From NCBI RefSeq assembly GCF_036226465.1, contig NZ_CP108476.1:6448001-6512000 (forward strand): a stretch of 64,000 bases of DNA. The letters run 5' to 3'. The number at the start of each line of letters is the position of its first letter. The stretch's first letter is position 1. The stretch comes from Kitasatospora sp. NBC_01250. GTDB taxonomy: Bacteria > Actinomycetota > Actinomycetes > Streptomycetales > Streptomycetaceae. Positions 33,132-42,451 of the stretch are shown here, piece after piece. The position numbers were made by a program, and so were the translations under genes. The notes under the pieces were generated by a model. The model was not told the DNA's origin and did no database searches. It saw only the letters and a list, made by a program, of their open reading frames with translations.

Positions 33132-33904
33132 AGCGCGGCGAAGACCTCGGCCAGCCGCCGCTCCACCACCGGCGCCACCTCGGCGACGGTCACGTCGCGG
33201 CCCAGCTCGGTGGAGAGCGAGCCGACGCCTGCGTCCCGGATGCCGCACGGGATGATCCGGTCGAACCAGGTCATGTCCGGGTTGCAGTTGAGCGCGAACC
33301 CGTGCATCGTCACGCCGCGCGCCACCCGGACCCCGATCGCGGCGAGCTTGCGGTCGTCCCCGCGCTGTCCGGCGTTGGAGGGCGCGTACTCGGGGCCGGC
33401 CAGGCGCGGGTCGATGCCCAGCGGCAGGCCCAGGCGCAGGGTCAGCTTGCCGATGTCGATCACCTTGGCCGGGTCGACGGCGGCGTCGGGCAGCTCCTGG
33501 CCCAGCACCCAGACCCCGCTGCGGCCCTCCACCCTGCTGCTGGTGACGCCGAGGTCGCCACAGGCCCGGATCAGCGCCTCCTCCAGCCGGCGGACGTAGG
33601 CGACCACGTCCATCGGCTCCGGCAGCTTGACGATGGGGTAGCCGACCAGCTGCCCGGGGCCGTGCCAGGTGCCCTCGCCGCCCCGGTTGACCTGCACCAC
33701 CGGGGTGTCGTCCAGCGGCAGGTCCTCGGGCTTGGTGCGCTTGCCGGCGGTGAAGACCGGCGGGTGTTCGAGCAGCAGCACGGTGTCGGGGATCTCGTCG
33801 GCCAGCCGCAGCGCGTGCAGCCGCTGCTGCTCCTCCCACGCCTCCTGGTACGGCACCGCGCCCTCGCCGATGCGCATCCGGACGAACCGCACGTTCTCGC
33901 TCAC
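33107..33904 (-). CDS. lipB: Octanoyltransferase
   Basis: 265 residues from GTG 33904 with AAGGAGC upstream; a longer frame to 33955 lacks a ribosome-binding site. Moves octanoyl from acyl carrier protein to the lysine of lipoyl domains. Seen: LLEHPPVFTAGKR, VNRGGEGTWHGPGQLVGYPI (substrate pocket), the catalytic Lys in RKLAAIGVRVARGVTMHGFALN, and Cys in PCGIRDAGVGSL. It supplies the substrate for lipA just downstream. Confidence 0.97.
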   Translation of the reverse strand: MSENVRFVRMRIGEGAVPYQEAWEEQQRLHALRLADEIPDTVLLLEHPPVFTAGKRTKPEDLPLDDTPVVQVNRGGEGTWHGPGQLVGYPIVKLPEPMDVVAYVRRLEEALIRACGDLGVTSSRVEGRSGVWVLGQELPDAAVDPAKVIDIGKLTLRLGLPLGIDPRLAGPEYAPSNAGQRGDDRKLAAIGVRVARGVTMHGFALNCNPDMTWFDRIIPCGIRDAGVGSLSTELGRDVTVAEVAPVVERRLAEVFAALPEPALAR

Positions 33905-34021
33905 CGCTGCTCCTTGCCCAGGCGTTCGCGACCGACCGCGACCCAACCTCGCCACTGTACGCCCGCTCGATCTGATGTCCGAGAGGGGTCGCGGGGCACC
34001 CGGACGGCCCTGCGGGCGGGC

Positions 34022-36010
34022 TCAGGCCAGCAGCTGCAGGCGCAGCGCCAGCTGCAGCTCCAGCGCCCGCTCCGGCTCCTGCCAGTCGGCCCCGAGCAGC
34101 TGTCCCACCCGGTCCAGGCGCTGGACGACGGTGTTCACGTGCACGTGCAGCTCGTCCTTGGCCCGGGTCAGGCTGCCGCCGCAGGCGAAGTAGGCCCGCA
34201 GCGTGTGCACCAGCTCGGTGCCCCGGCGCGCGTCGTAGGCCAGCAGCGGTCCGAGCGTGCGGGTGACGAAGCCGCTCACCTGGTGCCCGTCGCCGAGCAG
34301 CACGCCGAGGAAGCCCAGCGACTCGACCGAGGCCCCCTGTCCGGCCCGGCCCAGCACCCGCAGCGCGCGCACGCAGCGCCGGCCCTCGGCGCAGGCGGCC
34401 GCGAGGGCCGGCGGCCCGGTGGCGGGGCGTCCGGCGCCCACCGTCACGGGTCCGCCGGTCAGCCTGGCCAGCCGCTCGGCGGCCTCCCGGGCGGCCTGTT
34501 CGGGCGGGCCGGCGGCGTCCTGCGGGAGCAGCAGCACCACCGCCTCGTCGTGCTCGGCGCTCACCCCGCGGGCGCCGCCCCGGCCGCGCAGCCCGAACAG
34601 GTACTGCGCGGCGGCGCCGGCGAGCCGGGCCCGCCCGTCCGGCTCGGCCTCGGCGACCAGCAGCAGGTGGCCGCGGGCGAGGTCCACCCCGAGGCGGCGC
34701 CCGCGGGCCAGCAGCCCGGCCTGGTCGCGGTCGGGGGAGGTCAGCAGGTCGGTGAGCAGTTCGCCGCGGACCCGGTTCTCGCCCTCGGCGACCGAGCGGC
34801 GCAGCAGCAGGAGCAGCGCGGTCACCACGCCGGCCCGTTCGAACAGCCGCCGGTCCGGGTCGTCCAGCGCGTCCGGCCCGCGCAGCACCAGGCTGCCCAG
34901 CGGCTCCTGCCCGGCCAGCACCGCGTGCACCCATCCGCCGTCGTGCCGCACCGCCCGCCCCTCGGTGCGCGAGCGCTCCACGGCCTCGGCCAGTCGGCGC
35001 GGCGCGGTCTGACGGCCCGACAGCGGGTGCCCCTCGGCGTCGTGGACCGCGACCTCGCCGCCCAGCAGGGTGGCCATCTCGGCGGCCAGCTCCGCCAGGT
35101 CGGCGCCGCGCAGCACCAGGTCGGTGAGCCGGTCGTGGGCCTGCTCGGCGCGCTGGACGGCGGTCGCGTGCGCCTGGATGACGGTGTTGGCGGTGTTCAA
35201 CCCGGCGTTGGCGGCGTTCAGTTCGGCCAGCGCCGTGCGGGTGTCGGCCAGCACGCCCGCGGTGTCCAGGGCGACCGCGGCGTGCGCGGCCAGCGAGCAG
35301 AGCAGGGCCACCTGGTCGGGCGCGAAGACGCGCGGCGCGCGGTCGGCGGCGAACAGCACCCCGATCACCCTGGGGCCTGTCTCGGAAGGGTCGGCGCCCA
35401 CCAGCAGCGGCACCCCGAGGATCGCCACCAGACCCTCCTCCAGCACCCCGGCGTCGATCCGGCCGGTGTGCCGGAACCGCTCGTCGGTGCGGTAGTCGCC
35501 GGTCGCGTACGGCCGGGCCCGCTGCGCGACCAGGCCGCCCAGGCCGTCCCCGAGGCCCAGCCGCAACCCTTGGAAGAGTGGCGAGACCGAGCCGTCGGTG
35601 ACCCGCATGTAGGTGTCCCCGGCCGCCGGGTCGGGCAGCGTCAGGTAGGCGGTGTCGGTGCCCAGCAGCTGCCGGGCCCGGCGCACGATCGCGCGCAGCA
35701 CCGCGTCCAGGTCGCGGGAGGCGGCCAGGTCGGTGGCGGTGTCGAAGAGCGCCGTCAACTCGACCTCACGGCGCCGATGCTGACGCAGCGTCCGGTGCAC
35801 CCGCAGCGCCTGCCGGGTGCCCTCCTCCAGCTCGGCGAGCACGGCGGGGGAGGCGCCCAGACGGCGGGCCTCGGCGAGCACCTCGGGGAAGTCCTCGGCG
35901 GCGGCCCCGGCGGCGAGCAGGTCGAGCAGCCGTCGCAGCGCCGGGGCGGCGGTGTTGACGGACGGGTCGCCGGCGGTGTCGCCGGCGGGTGGGGCGCCGG
36001 GGTCGTCCAT
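34022..36010 (-). CDS. GAF-domain, PucR-type transcriptional regulator
   Basis: About 662 residues from ATG 36010 (ATG 36022 also possible). A helical N-terminus is followed by a GAF sensor domain (about 80-265; IDAGVLEEGLVAILGVPLL), a coiled-coil stretch rich in Asn/Ala/Thr (ELNAANAGLNTANTVIQAHA), a second sensor-like region, and a C-terminal PucR helix-turn-helix, YFACGGSLTRAKDELHVHVNTVVQRL, with the conserved N-T-V-x-x-R-L. Ligand and targets unknown. Divergent from the next gene. Confidence 0.85.
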   Translation of the reverse strand: MDDPGAPPAGDTAGDPSVNTAAPALRRLLDLLAAGAAAEDFPEVLAEARRLGASPAVLAELEEGTRQALRVHRTLRQHRRREVELTALFDTATDLAASRDLDAVLRAIVRRARQLLGTDTAYLTLPDPAAGDTYMRVTDGSVSPLFQGLRLGLGDGLGGLVAQRARPYATGDYRTDERFRHTGRIDAGVLEEGLVAILGVPLLVGADPSETGPRVIGVLFAADRAPRVFAPDQVALLCSLAAHAAVALDTAGVLADTRTALAELNAANAGLNTANTVIQAHATAVQRAEQAHDRLTDLVLRGADLAELAAEMATLLGGEVAVHDAEGHPLSGRQTAPRRLAEAVERSRTEGRAVRHDGGWVHAVLAGQEPLGSLVLRGPDALDDPDRRLFERAGVVTALLLLLRRSVAEGENRVRGELLTDLLTSPDRDQAGLLARGRRLGVDLARGHLLLVAEAEPDGRARLAGAAAQYLFGLRGRGGARGVSAEHDEAVVLLLPQDAAGPPEQAAREAAERLARLTGGPVTVGAGRPATGPPALAAACAEGRRCVRALRVLGRAGQGASVESLGFLGVLLGDGHQVSGFVTRTLGPLLAYDARRGTELVHTLRAYFACGGSLTRAKDELHVHVNTVVQRLDRVGQLLGADWQEPERALELQLALRLQLLA

Positions 36011-36322
36011 GGTGCCCGACATGCTGTCAGATCACGGCGCCGGTCGGGAAGGCCGTGACGTGTGCTCCGCCGCCACAGTCATCGGCACACGAGTAGCGGT
36101 GAAAGCCATGGTGGGAGGGCGCGCTCGGGGCGCGCGCGGCCCAAACCCCGAGCGCCGCACCTTCCTCAGAACGGACGCGTGCTCTTCACCCGTTCGGAGG
36201 ATTGCCCGCCCAGATCCACCCATAGCGCCCGAATGCTCGCTACATTCACGCCGATTCCCGACAGGGGCGTCGCGCACGGCACCGGGGGGCCGGACCGCGG
36301 CGTCCGAGAGGTGTTGACTGAC
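36011..36322. promoter_or_regulatory. Divergent promoter region between two regulators
   Basis: 312 bp without a gene. It contains a GC-rich stretch and GAGAGGTG (about 36307-36314) as the ribosome-binding site of the rightward gene. No clear operator found. Confidence 0.45.
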
Positions 36323-38335
36323 ATGTCCCAACGGCCTGCAACCGACAGCCCGGCCTACGATCCGCTCGACCCGCTGGCCCCGCACGAACGGCGTGGCGAG
36401 CCGGACCGTTCCGGCGCGCCCGCCCTGCCCTCGCAACGCCAGGACGGCTCGCCGCTCGCCGACCGCCGCGCGCACCGGCCGGACGACCAGCACAGCCAGC
36501 AGCACGACCAGCACGATCTGGACGACCAGCACGATCTGGACGACCAGCACCGGCTGGACGACCAGCACGGTCCGGACGGCCAGCACCGGCTGGACGATCT
36601 GGACGGCGAGGACGCACTGCACGAGCCGCGCCCCCTGGAGGGTCGGCCCGGCCTGGACGACGACGACCTCCAGCACCGCCCCGACGACCATCCGCTGGGG
36701 CCGGCCGAGCTCCACCACAGCCCACCGGGCGAGACCCCGGCCCGCGCCGAGTCCGCCCGCGCGCAGAACCCGCTGCTCGCCGCGCTGATCGAGGAGGCCG
36801 GCTTCTCGCACGCGGGCCTGGCCCGCCGGGTCGACCAGCTGGGCCTGGAGCACGGGCTCGACCTGCGCTACGACAAGACCTCGGTCACCCGCTGGCTGCG
36901 CGGTCAGCAGCCCAGGGGCGCCACCCCCGCCCTGATCGCGGAGGTCTTCACCCGGCGGCTCGGCCGGCGGCTGTCCGCCCAGGACATCGGCCTGGACGCC
37001 TGCGCCCCGGTCTACGCGGGCCTGGAGTTCGCCGAGACCCCGCAGGAGGCCGTGGACATCGTCGCCAGCATGTGGCGCAAGGACACCGGGCCGCAGTCCG
37101 AGCTGCGCCGGATCGCCTTCACCCCGGCCGGCCTGGTGGTGCCCAGCCGGGACTGGCTGATCGGCCGCAGCGACGAGCAGGTGGCCCGGGACGGTTCGGC
37201 GGGCATCTACGTCGCCGGACCGGACGGCCCGCTGGCCCGGCTCGACCCGGCCGTGGACCACGCCGACCCGCCGCCCCGCGGGGCCGGGCCCGCCGCGCCC
37301 CGGGTCACCCCGGCGGGGCGGGTGCCCTCGCAGGCACGGCGACCGCTGGTCTCCGGCACCAGGACGGCGACCCTGCCGGCCCAGGCCGGCCCGGCCGAGG
37401 CGAGCGCGCGGGTGGCCCGCGCGGGTCTGCGGGTCGGGCGCGGCGACATCGCCGCCGTCCGGGCGGTCGGCGACCTGTTCCGCGCGCTGGACAACGCCTA
37501 CGGCGGCGGCCACGCCCGCCAGGCGCTGGTGCGCTACCTGGAGAGCGAGGCCGAGCCGATGCTGCGGGGCCGCTACGGCGAGCAGATCGGCCGGGCGCTG
37601 TTCGCCGCCGTCGCCGACCTCACCAGGCTGGCCGGCTGGACGTCCTTCGACATCGCCGCGCACGGCCTGGCGCAGCGCTACTTCGTCCAGGCGCTGCGGC
37701 TCTCCCAGGCGGCCGGCGACCGGGTGCTCGGCGGCCATGTGCTGATCACCATGAGCCAGCAGGCGGTGCACCTCGGCCACGGCCGGGAGGCGGTCCAGCT
37801 GGCCAGGGTGGCGCAGCAGGGCGTCGGCACCGCGGCCCCGGCCACCATCCAGGCGCTGATGCACGCCGCCGAGGCGCGCGGGCACGGCGTCCTGGGCGAC
37901 GCCCGCTCGTGCACCACGGCGCTGGTCCGCTCCGAGCGGGCCCTCGCGCTCGCCCGCAGCGGCGACGACCTGCCCAGCTGGGCCCGCTACTTCGACGAGG
38001 CCCAGCTCGCCGACGAGTTCGCCCACTGCTACCGGGACCTCCAGCAGTGGCGCCCGGCCGCCCAGCACGCGGAGAAGTCGCTGCGGCTGCGCGGCGCCGC
38101 CTACGCGCGCAGCCGGGTCTTCTGCCGGATCGTGCTGGCCGCCGCCCGGCTCGGCATGGGCGACCTGGACGAGTCCTGCGCGCTGGCCACCGAGGCGCTG
38201 CGCGCGGCTGGGGAGATGCGCTCGGCCCGCACGGTGGAGTACCTGCGCGACTTCCACCGCCGGCTGGCCCCCTACCGCGGCAGCCCGGCGGCCCGCGCCT
38301 TTGAGGAGTCGGCCCGGCAGGCGGGGGTGATCTGA
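36323..38335 (+). CDS. NsdA-like regulator with TPR-type C-terminus
   Basis: 670 residues from ATG 36323. The first ~140 residues are Asp/Gln/His-rich, low complexity, with five tandem DDQHxL units. Then comes a helix-turn-helix-like region, LIEEAGFSHAGLARRVDQL with RYDKTSVTRWLRGQQPRG, typical of the Streptomyces NsdA group. The C-terminal ~300 residues are helical TPR-like repeats (ALFAAVADLTRLAGW, YFVQALRLSQAAGD, HVLITMSQQAVHLG). NsdA negatively controls sporulation and antibiotic production in S. coelicolor; this protein has the same architecture but may be a paralogue. Confidence 0.75.
   Translation: MSQRPATDSPAYDPLDPLAPHERRGEPDRSGAPALPSQRQDGSPLADRRAHRPDDQHSQQHDQHDLDDQHDLDDQHRLDDQHGPDGQHRLDDLDGEDALHEPRPLEGRPGLDDDDLQHRPDDHPLGPAELHHSPPGETPARAESARAQNPLLAALIEEAGFSHAGLARRVDQLGLEHGLDLRYDKTSVTRWLRGQQPRGATPALIAEVFTRRLGRRLSAQDIGLDACAPVYAGLEFAETPQEAVDIVASMWRKDTGPQSELRRIAFTPAGLVVPSRDWLIGRSDEQVARDGSAGIYVAGPDGPLARLDPAVDHADPPPRGAGPAAPRVTPAGRVPSQARRPLVSGTRTATLPAQAGPAEASARVARAGLRVGRGDIAAVRAVGDLFRALDNAYGGGHARQALVRYLESEAEPMLRGRYGEQIGRALFAAVADLTRLAGWTSFDIAAHGLAQRYFVQALRLSQAAGDRVLGGHVLITMSQQAVHLGHGREAVQLARVAQQGVGTAAPATIQALMHAAEARGHGVLGDARSCTTALVRSERALALARSGDDLPSWARYFDEAQLADEFAHCYRDLQQWRPAAQHAEKSLRLRGAAYARSRVFCRIVLAAARLGMGDLDESCALATEALRAAGEMRSARTVEYLRDFHRRLAPYRGSPAARAFEESARQAGVI
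36503..36592 (+). repeat. Five tandem 18-bp units in the NsdA-like gene
   Basis: Units code for HDQHDL, DDQHDL, DDQHRL, DDQHGP and DGQHRL. In-frame length changes would alter only the disordered N-terminus. Confidence 0.85.
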
Positions 38336-38480
38336 GCGCCCATCGGCCACCGACCGCGCTGAGCTGCCGCTGCGCCGGCTTCACCGCCGCCCCCTTAACC
38401 GGTGTGGCGGCGGTGAAGCCCTCGGCGTGGACGAGCAGGTCGATCGTGCTGCCCGGGCTCCCGTCGGCCGGTCCGAACGC

Positions 38481-39809
38481 TCAGGCCGCCCGTGCCTGGC
38501 TGACCTCGGTCGACCGGGACACGTCCAGGTCGCGCAGCACCGCCTCGGCGGCCCGCCGCCCTGACACCAGCGCACCCTGGGCGCTGCTGGTGTCCCGGTG
38601 GTCGCCGCAGACGTAGAGCCCGGCCAGCACCCGCACCGGGCGGCGCAGGTTGTGCGGTGGCGGCATCGCCGGTACCGCGTCCGGCAGGTGGCGCACGCTC
38701 AGGAACTCCCACTCGCGCGTCGACACCCCGTAGAGCTCGGTCAGCCGCGCGCGCACCGCCGGTTCCAGGGCGGCGGGCCCGCCGGTGCCGAAGGCGCGGC
38801 GGCCGAGCACGGTGGTGGCCACCAGCGTGCGGCCCGCCGGGGCGTAGGACGCGTGCACCTGGCTGAGCACCAGCGAGTGCGAGACGGGCGCGGGTCCGTG
38901 TGTGCGGTCGCCGTCCAGCAGCAGCACCGCCTCCTCCAGCGGCGTCCCGGCGGCGGTGTGGTAGTAGGTCGTCACCGGGTGGAAGTCGGGTAACCGCAGG
39001 CCCGGCAGCAGCTCGGCCGCCGACCGGGCGTCGGTGGCCAGCACCACGGCGCGCGCGCCGAGGCGTCCGTGCTCCTCGGTCCACACCCCGTCCGCGCCGA
39101 CCGCCGTCACCCGCACGCCCAGCCGCACCGTGCCCGCCGGCAGGCCGGCGGCCAGCTGTTCGGGGACGGCCGCGGTGCCGGCGGCGGGCAGCGCGAGGTG
39201 ACCGCGGGCGTAGCCGCGCAGCACCAGGTCGGCGACCCGGCTGCTGGTGCCGAGCGCCGGGTCGCTGAGCAGCGCGGTGAGCAGTGGGCGCAGGAAGCCG
39301 TCCACCATCTTGGGCGGCAGTCCGCGCTCCGCCAGCGCGCGGGCGGTACTGGTCTCGGGGCGGGCCAGCAGCCGCTGGGCCGGGGCGGCGGCCAGCCGGC
39401 TGAGCGCCGACCCCAGCCGGGCCTTCTCCAGCGGGCTGCCCAGTGGTGAGCGGCTGGTGGCCTGGCGGGCGGTCGGCAGGTGCGGGTCGCCGACCCGGTA
39501 GCGGCGTCCACCGCTGTGCACCAGCACGCCGGGGGCCAGCGGGCGCAGTTCCAACCCGTCCAGGTCGAGTCGGCGCACCAGCTCGGGGAAGCCGGTGTTG
39601 AGCAGTTGACCACCGTGGTCCAGCCGGTAGCCGTCCAGGTGGTGGCCGGCCATCCGGCCGCCGATCCGCTCGGTCGCCTCCAGCACCTGGACGTCCAGTC
39701 CGGCGGAGGTCAGCGACCGGGCGGCGGCCAGGCCGGCCAGACCCGCACCGACGACGATCACATCGGGGTCGTCGTCGCGGTTGCGGCGGGTGATGTCCTG
39801 TGGCGTCAC
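38481..39809 (-). CDS. FAD-dependent amine-oxidase-type oxidoreductase
   Basis: 442 residues. Dinucleotide-binding motif DVIVVGAGLAGLAAARSL (residues 16-33), then EATERIGGRMAGHHLDGYRLDHGGQLL, the FAD/substrate motif of the flavin amine oxidase and protoporphyrinogen-oxidase group. A C-terminal FAD motif LAGLYVCGDHRDTSSAQGALVSGRRAAEAVL completes the fold. Substrate unknown. Likely soluble. ATG at 39809 with GGAGGGAGCTC upstream. Confidence 0.88.
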   Translation of the reverse strand: MTPQDITRRNRDDDPDVIVVGAGLAGLAAARSLTSAGLDVQVLEATERIGGRMAGHHLDGYRLDHGGQLLNTGFPELVRRLDLDGLELRPLAPGVLVHSGGRRYRVGDPHLPTARQATSRSPLGSPLEKARLGSALSRLAAAPAQRLLARPETSTARALAERGLPPKMVDGFLRPLLTALLSDPALGTSSRVADLVLRGYARGHLALPAAGTAAVPEQLAAGLPAGTVRLGVRVTAVGADGVWTEEHGRLGARAVVLATDARSAAELLPGLRLPDFHPVTTYYHTAAGTPLEEAVLLLDGDRTHGPAPVSHSLVLSQVHASYAPAGRTLVATTVLGRRAFGTGGPAALEPAVRARLTELYGVSTREWEFLSVRHLPDAVPAMPPPHNLRRPVRVLAGLYVCGDHRDTSSAQGALVSGRRAAEAVLRDLDVSRSTEVSQARAA

Positions 39810-40035
39810 GAGCGAGCTCCCTCCCTGGTCCCGGAGCTCCGGCCGGCGGACGGCTGCGGGGTGCCGGGACGGTTCCCCGGGGTGATGCCCCGTCAGAAGC
39901 TTGATCAGGCAAGGGCATTGGCCCGGATCGATGGGCTCCGCCCTGCGCCGGTAGCACGCCTGGGGGCATGCGCGGGCGCCGTGCGCCGTAGCGTGCGCCC
40001 CTCTGCGCGCTGCGCCGGCAGCGGACGGACCCGGC

Positions 40036-40941
40036 TCAGAGCGCGGCGCGCACCGCCTGGTCGACCTCCGGGTGGGCGAAGGCGAACCCCGCCGCCAGCA
40101 GCTTGGCCGGCAGCACCCGGTGGCTGCCCACCACCTCCACCGCCATCTCGCCCAGCGCCAGCTGCAACGCGAACTCCGGTACCGGGAAAGGCGTCGGGCG
40201 CCGCAGCACCCGGCCCAGCGAGGCGGTGAGCTCGGCGTTGGTCACCGGCTCCGGCGCAGTCAGGTTGACCGGACCGGTCAGCTCCGGGTGGTCGATCAGG
40301 AACCGCAGCGCGGCGACCTGGTCGGCCAGCGAGATGAAGCTCCAGTACTGCTGCCCGGAGCCCAGCCGGCCGCCGAGCCCCAGTTTGAAGAGCGGGAACA
40401 GCCGCCCGCCGGCACCGCCGGCCGCGCTGAGCACCAGCCCGGTGCGCGGGTGGACCACCCGGATCCCGGCGTCGGCGGCGGGCTGCGCCGCGCCCTCCCA
40501 GTCCATGCAGACCCGGGCCAGGAAGTCGTCCCCGGCCGGTGCCGTCTCGTCGATCGGCCGGGCCCCGGTCTGCCCGTAGTACCCGACGGCCGAGCCGCTG
40601 ACCAGCACGGCGGGCGGGGTGTCCAGGGTCGGCAGCACGGTGGCCAGCGTGCGGGTGCCGAGCACCCGGCTGTCGTGGATCTCCTGTTTGTAGGCGGGGG
40701 TCCAGCGGCGCTCGGCCACCCCGGCGCCCGCCAGGTGCACCACCGCCCCGGTGCCCTCCAGGCCGGCCCGGTCCAGCTCGCCGCGGGCCGGGTTCCAGCC
40801 GATCGCCACCGAGCCGTCGGGCCGCGGGCCCAGCGCCTGGCGGTGGCGCACCAGCCGTACCACCTGGTGGCCGTCGGCCAGCAGCGAGCGGACGAGGGCG
40901 GAGCCGATCAGGCCCGAGGAACCGGTGACAGCGATGCGCAT
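40036..40941 (-). CDS. TIGR01777-family SDR epimerase
   Basis: 301 residues from ATG 40941. Rossmann motif MRIAVTGSSGLIGSALVRSL at the N-terminus, VVHLAGAGVAERRW, VLVSGSAVGYYG (Ser and YG of the SDR site), FLARVCMDWEGAA, and a C-terminal SDR-extension with PAKLLAAGFAFAHP. The family has no settled function; it is often found near lipA/lipB in actinobacteria, as here. Confidence 0.9.
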   Translation of the reverse strand: MRIAVTGSSGLIGSALVRSLLADGHQVVRLVRHRQALGPRPDGSVAIGWNPARGELDRAGLEGTGAVVHLAGAGVAERRWTPAYKQEIHDSRVLGTRTLATVLPTLDTPPAVLVSGSAVGYYGQTGARPIDETAPAGDDFLARVCMDWEGAAQPAADAGIRVVHPRTGLVLSAAGGAGGRLFPLFKLGLGGRLGSGQQYWSFISLADQVAALRFLIDHPELTGPVNLTAPEPVTNAELTASLGRVLRRPTPFPVPEFALQLALGEMAVEVVGSHRVLPAKLLAAGFAFAHPEVDQAVRAAL

Positions 40942-41048
40942 GCCGCCATCCTGGCAGGACCCGGCGGCCGGGCGGACCGCGACCCGCCTGCGCGCCGCTG
41001 GTCGGGGCACCGCTGACGTGGGTTCACCGGGCCCGATACGGTACGGCG

Positions 41049-42410
41049 GTGAGCAACTTCACCCCTCCCGGCTGGTACCCCGACCCGGAGCCCGCCGCAG
41101 GCGCACACGGCGCCCGCGAGCGCTTCTGGGACGGTACGGCGTGGACCGCCCGCACCCGGCCGCTGCCGCCGTCGGGTGCGCCGTTCGCCACGGCCCCGCA
41201 CGGGAGCCGGGACGGGGCCGCGCCGCCGTCGGCCGTCCCGCCGCCCGGAGCCGTCCCGACGGCCCCGCCGCTTGGAGCCGTCCTACCGCCCGGAGCCGTC
41301 CCGCCGGCCCCGCCGCTCGCCCCCGCACCGGCCCCCCAGCCGTCCGCCCGGCCGGTGGTCGCCGGTCCCGCCGAGCCGCCCAGCTCGCTCTCCGACGCCT
41401 CCCCGGCCTACGGCCATCCGGCCATACCCGAGCCGGCCGAGGGCATCGGCTACGGCTACCCCGCGCCGGTTGCGACCCCGGCCCAGGCCCCGGCCCAGCC
41501 GCAGGCCCCCGCGCCGCTGCTGCCGGGCCCCGCGGCGGTGCCGCCGCCCTTCGGCTACCGGTCGCCCGGCTACCCGGCACCGCCGCCCGCCCGCAGGCGC
41601 ACCGGCCTGATCGTCGGAGCGCTGGCGGGGGCGCTGATCGTGGTGGTGCTCACGGTCGGGGTCTCGATCGTGTTCCTGCACAGCAGTCGCAGCAGGCCCG
41701 TCGCCGCGGCGCTGCCGCCCGCCGCCGGCCACGGCCCGCTGCCGAGCGCCACCGGCCCGTCCGGCAACGGCGCACCCGTGCGCCCCACCGGCCCCGCCAC
41801 CACGCCCGCCGGGCCGCCGTCGGCCGGGGCCGGCGCCCTCCCGCCCGGCATCCCCGCCCCCGGCACGGCCTCGCCGGGCAGTGTCCCGCCGGACGCGTCC
41901 CCGGCCTCGCCCGGCGCCGGACCGGTGCCGGACGCCGCGCACAACTGGAGCGTCCCGCTGCCCCAGGGCTGGTCCGTCGCCCAGCACGACGCCGCCACCA
42001 CCCTCCTGCTGGTCACCGGCCCCTACCAGTGCGCCACCCCGGGCGGCTGCGTGCGCGGCAACTTCGAGATCGACAGCAGGACGGCGAGCGGCCCGGACGC
42101 GCAGACGGTGGCCCGCCAGACCATGTCCGACTACGCGCCGCAGCTCTTCGGCCAGCTCGACTCGCACGAGGAGCTGGCCAGCGGACCGGTCACGGTGGCC
42201 GGGCAGAGCGGCTTCGCGGTCCGCTGGCACGTGGTGCCCGCCCAGGCCGGCCCCGGCTACCTGCTGCTGATCGCCCTGCCGGCCCCCGGCGGCGGCTTCA
42301 CCACCATGGTGGGCTCGGTGGACGACGACCCGCAGGCCCCGGGCCCCGCCGTGCTGGACCAGATCGCCACCGGCATCCAGCCGGCGGCCACCGCCCCGAA
42401 CGCCACCTGA
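41049..42410 (+). CDS. DUF2510 single-pass membrane protein
   Basis: 453 residues from GTG 41049. The N-terminal DUF2510 motif is PPGWYPDPEP with RFWDGTAWT. About 130 residues of Pro/Ala-rich linker follow, then one membrane helix (LIVGALAGALIVVVLTVGV) and a second Pro-rich stretch on the outer side. The extracellular end (from about residue 300, WSVPLPQGWSVAQHDAATTL) looks like a folded domain with two Cys (YQCATPGGCVRG), probably a disulfide. Role unknown. Its stop lies inside a 44-bp palindrome. Confidence 0.85.
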   Translation: MSNFTPPGWYPDPEPAAGAHGARERFWDGTAWTARTRPLPPSGAPFATAPHGSRDGAAPPSAVPPPGAVPTAPPLGAVLPPGAVPPAPPLAPAPAPQPSARPVVAGPAEPPSSLSDASPAYGHPAIPEPAEGIGYGYPAPVATPAQAPAQPQAPAPLLPGPAAVPPPFGYRSPGYPAPPPARRRTGLIVGALAGALIVVVLTVGVSIVFLHSSRSRPVAAALPPAAGHGPLPSATGPSGNGAPVRPTGPATTPAGPPSAGAGALPPGIPAPGTASPGSVPPDASPASPGAGPVPDAAHNWSVPLPQGWSVAQHDAATTLLLVTGPYQCATPGGCVRGNFEIDSRTASGPDAQTVARQTMSDYAPQLFGQLDSHEELASGPVTVAGQSGFAVRWHVVPAQAGPGYLLLIALPAPGGGFTTMVGSVDDDPQAPGPAVLDQIATGIQPAATAPNAT

Positions 42411-42447
42411 GCGCCCGGACGCCGGCCGGCGTCCGGGCGCTCAGGTG
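42404..42447. terminator. 44-bp perfect palindrome, bidirectional terminator
   Basis: 22-bp arms (42404-42425, 42426-42447) with no mismatch and no spacer. It contains the stop codon of the DUF2510 gene, and its right end lies 4 bp before the stop of the convergent DUF4240 gene. Confidence 0.85.
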
Positions 42448-42451
42448 CGCC

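Noticed and set aside
40908..41048. Upstream extension of the TIGR01777 gene to 41010
   Set aside because: The Rossmann motif starts right at ATG 40941, and the extra residues are not conserved-looking and overlap the divergent DUF2510 promoter.
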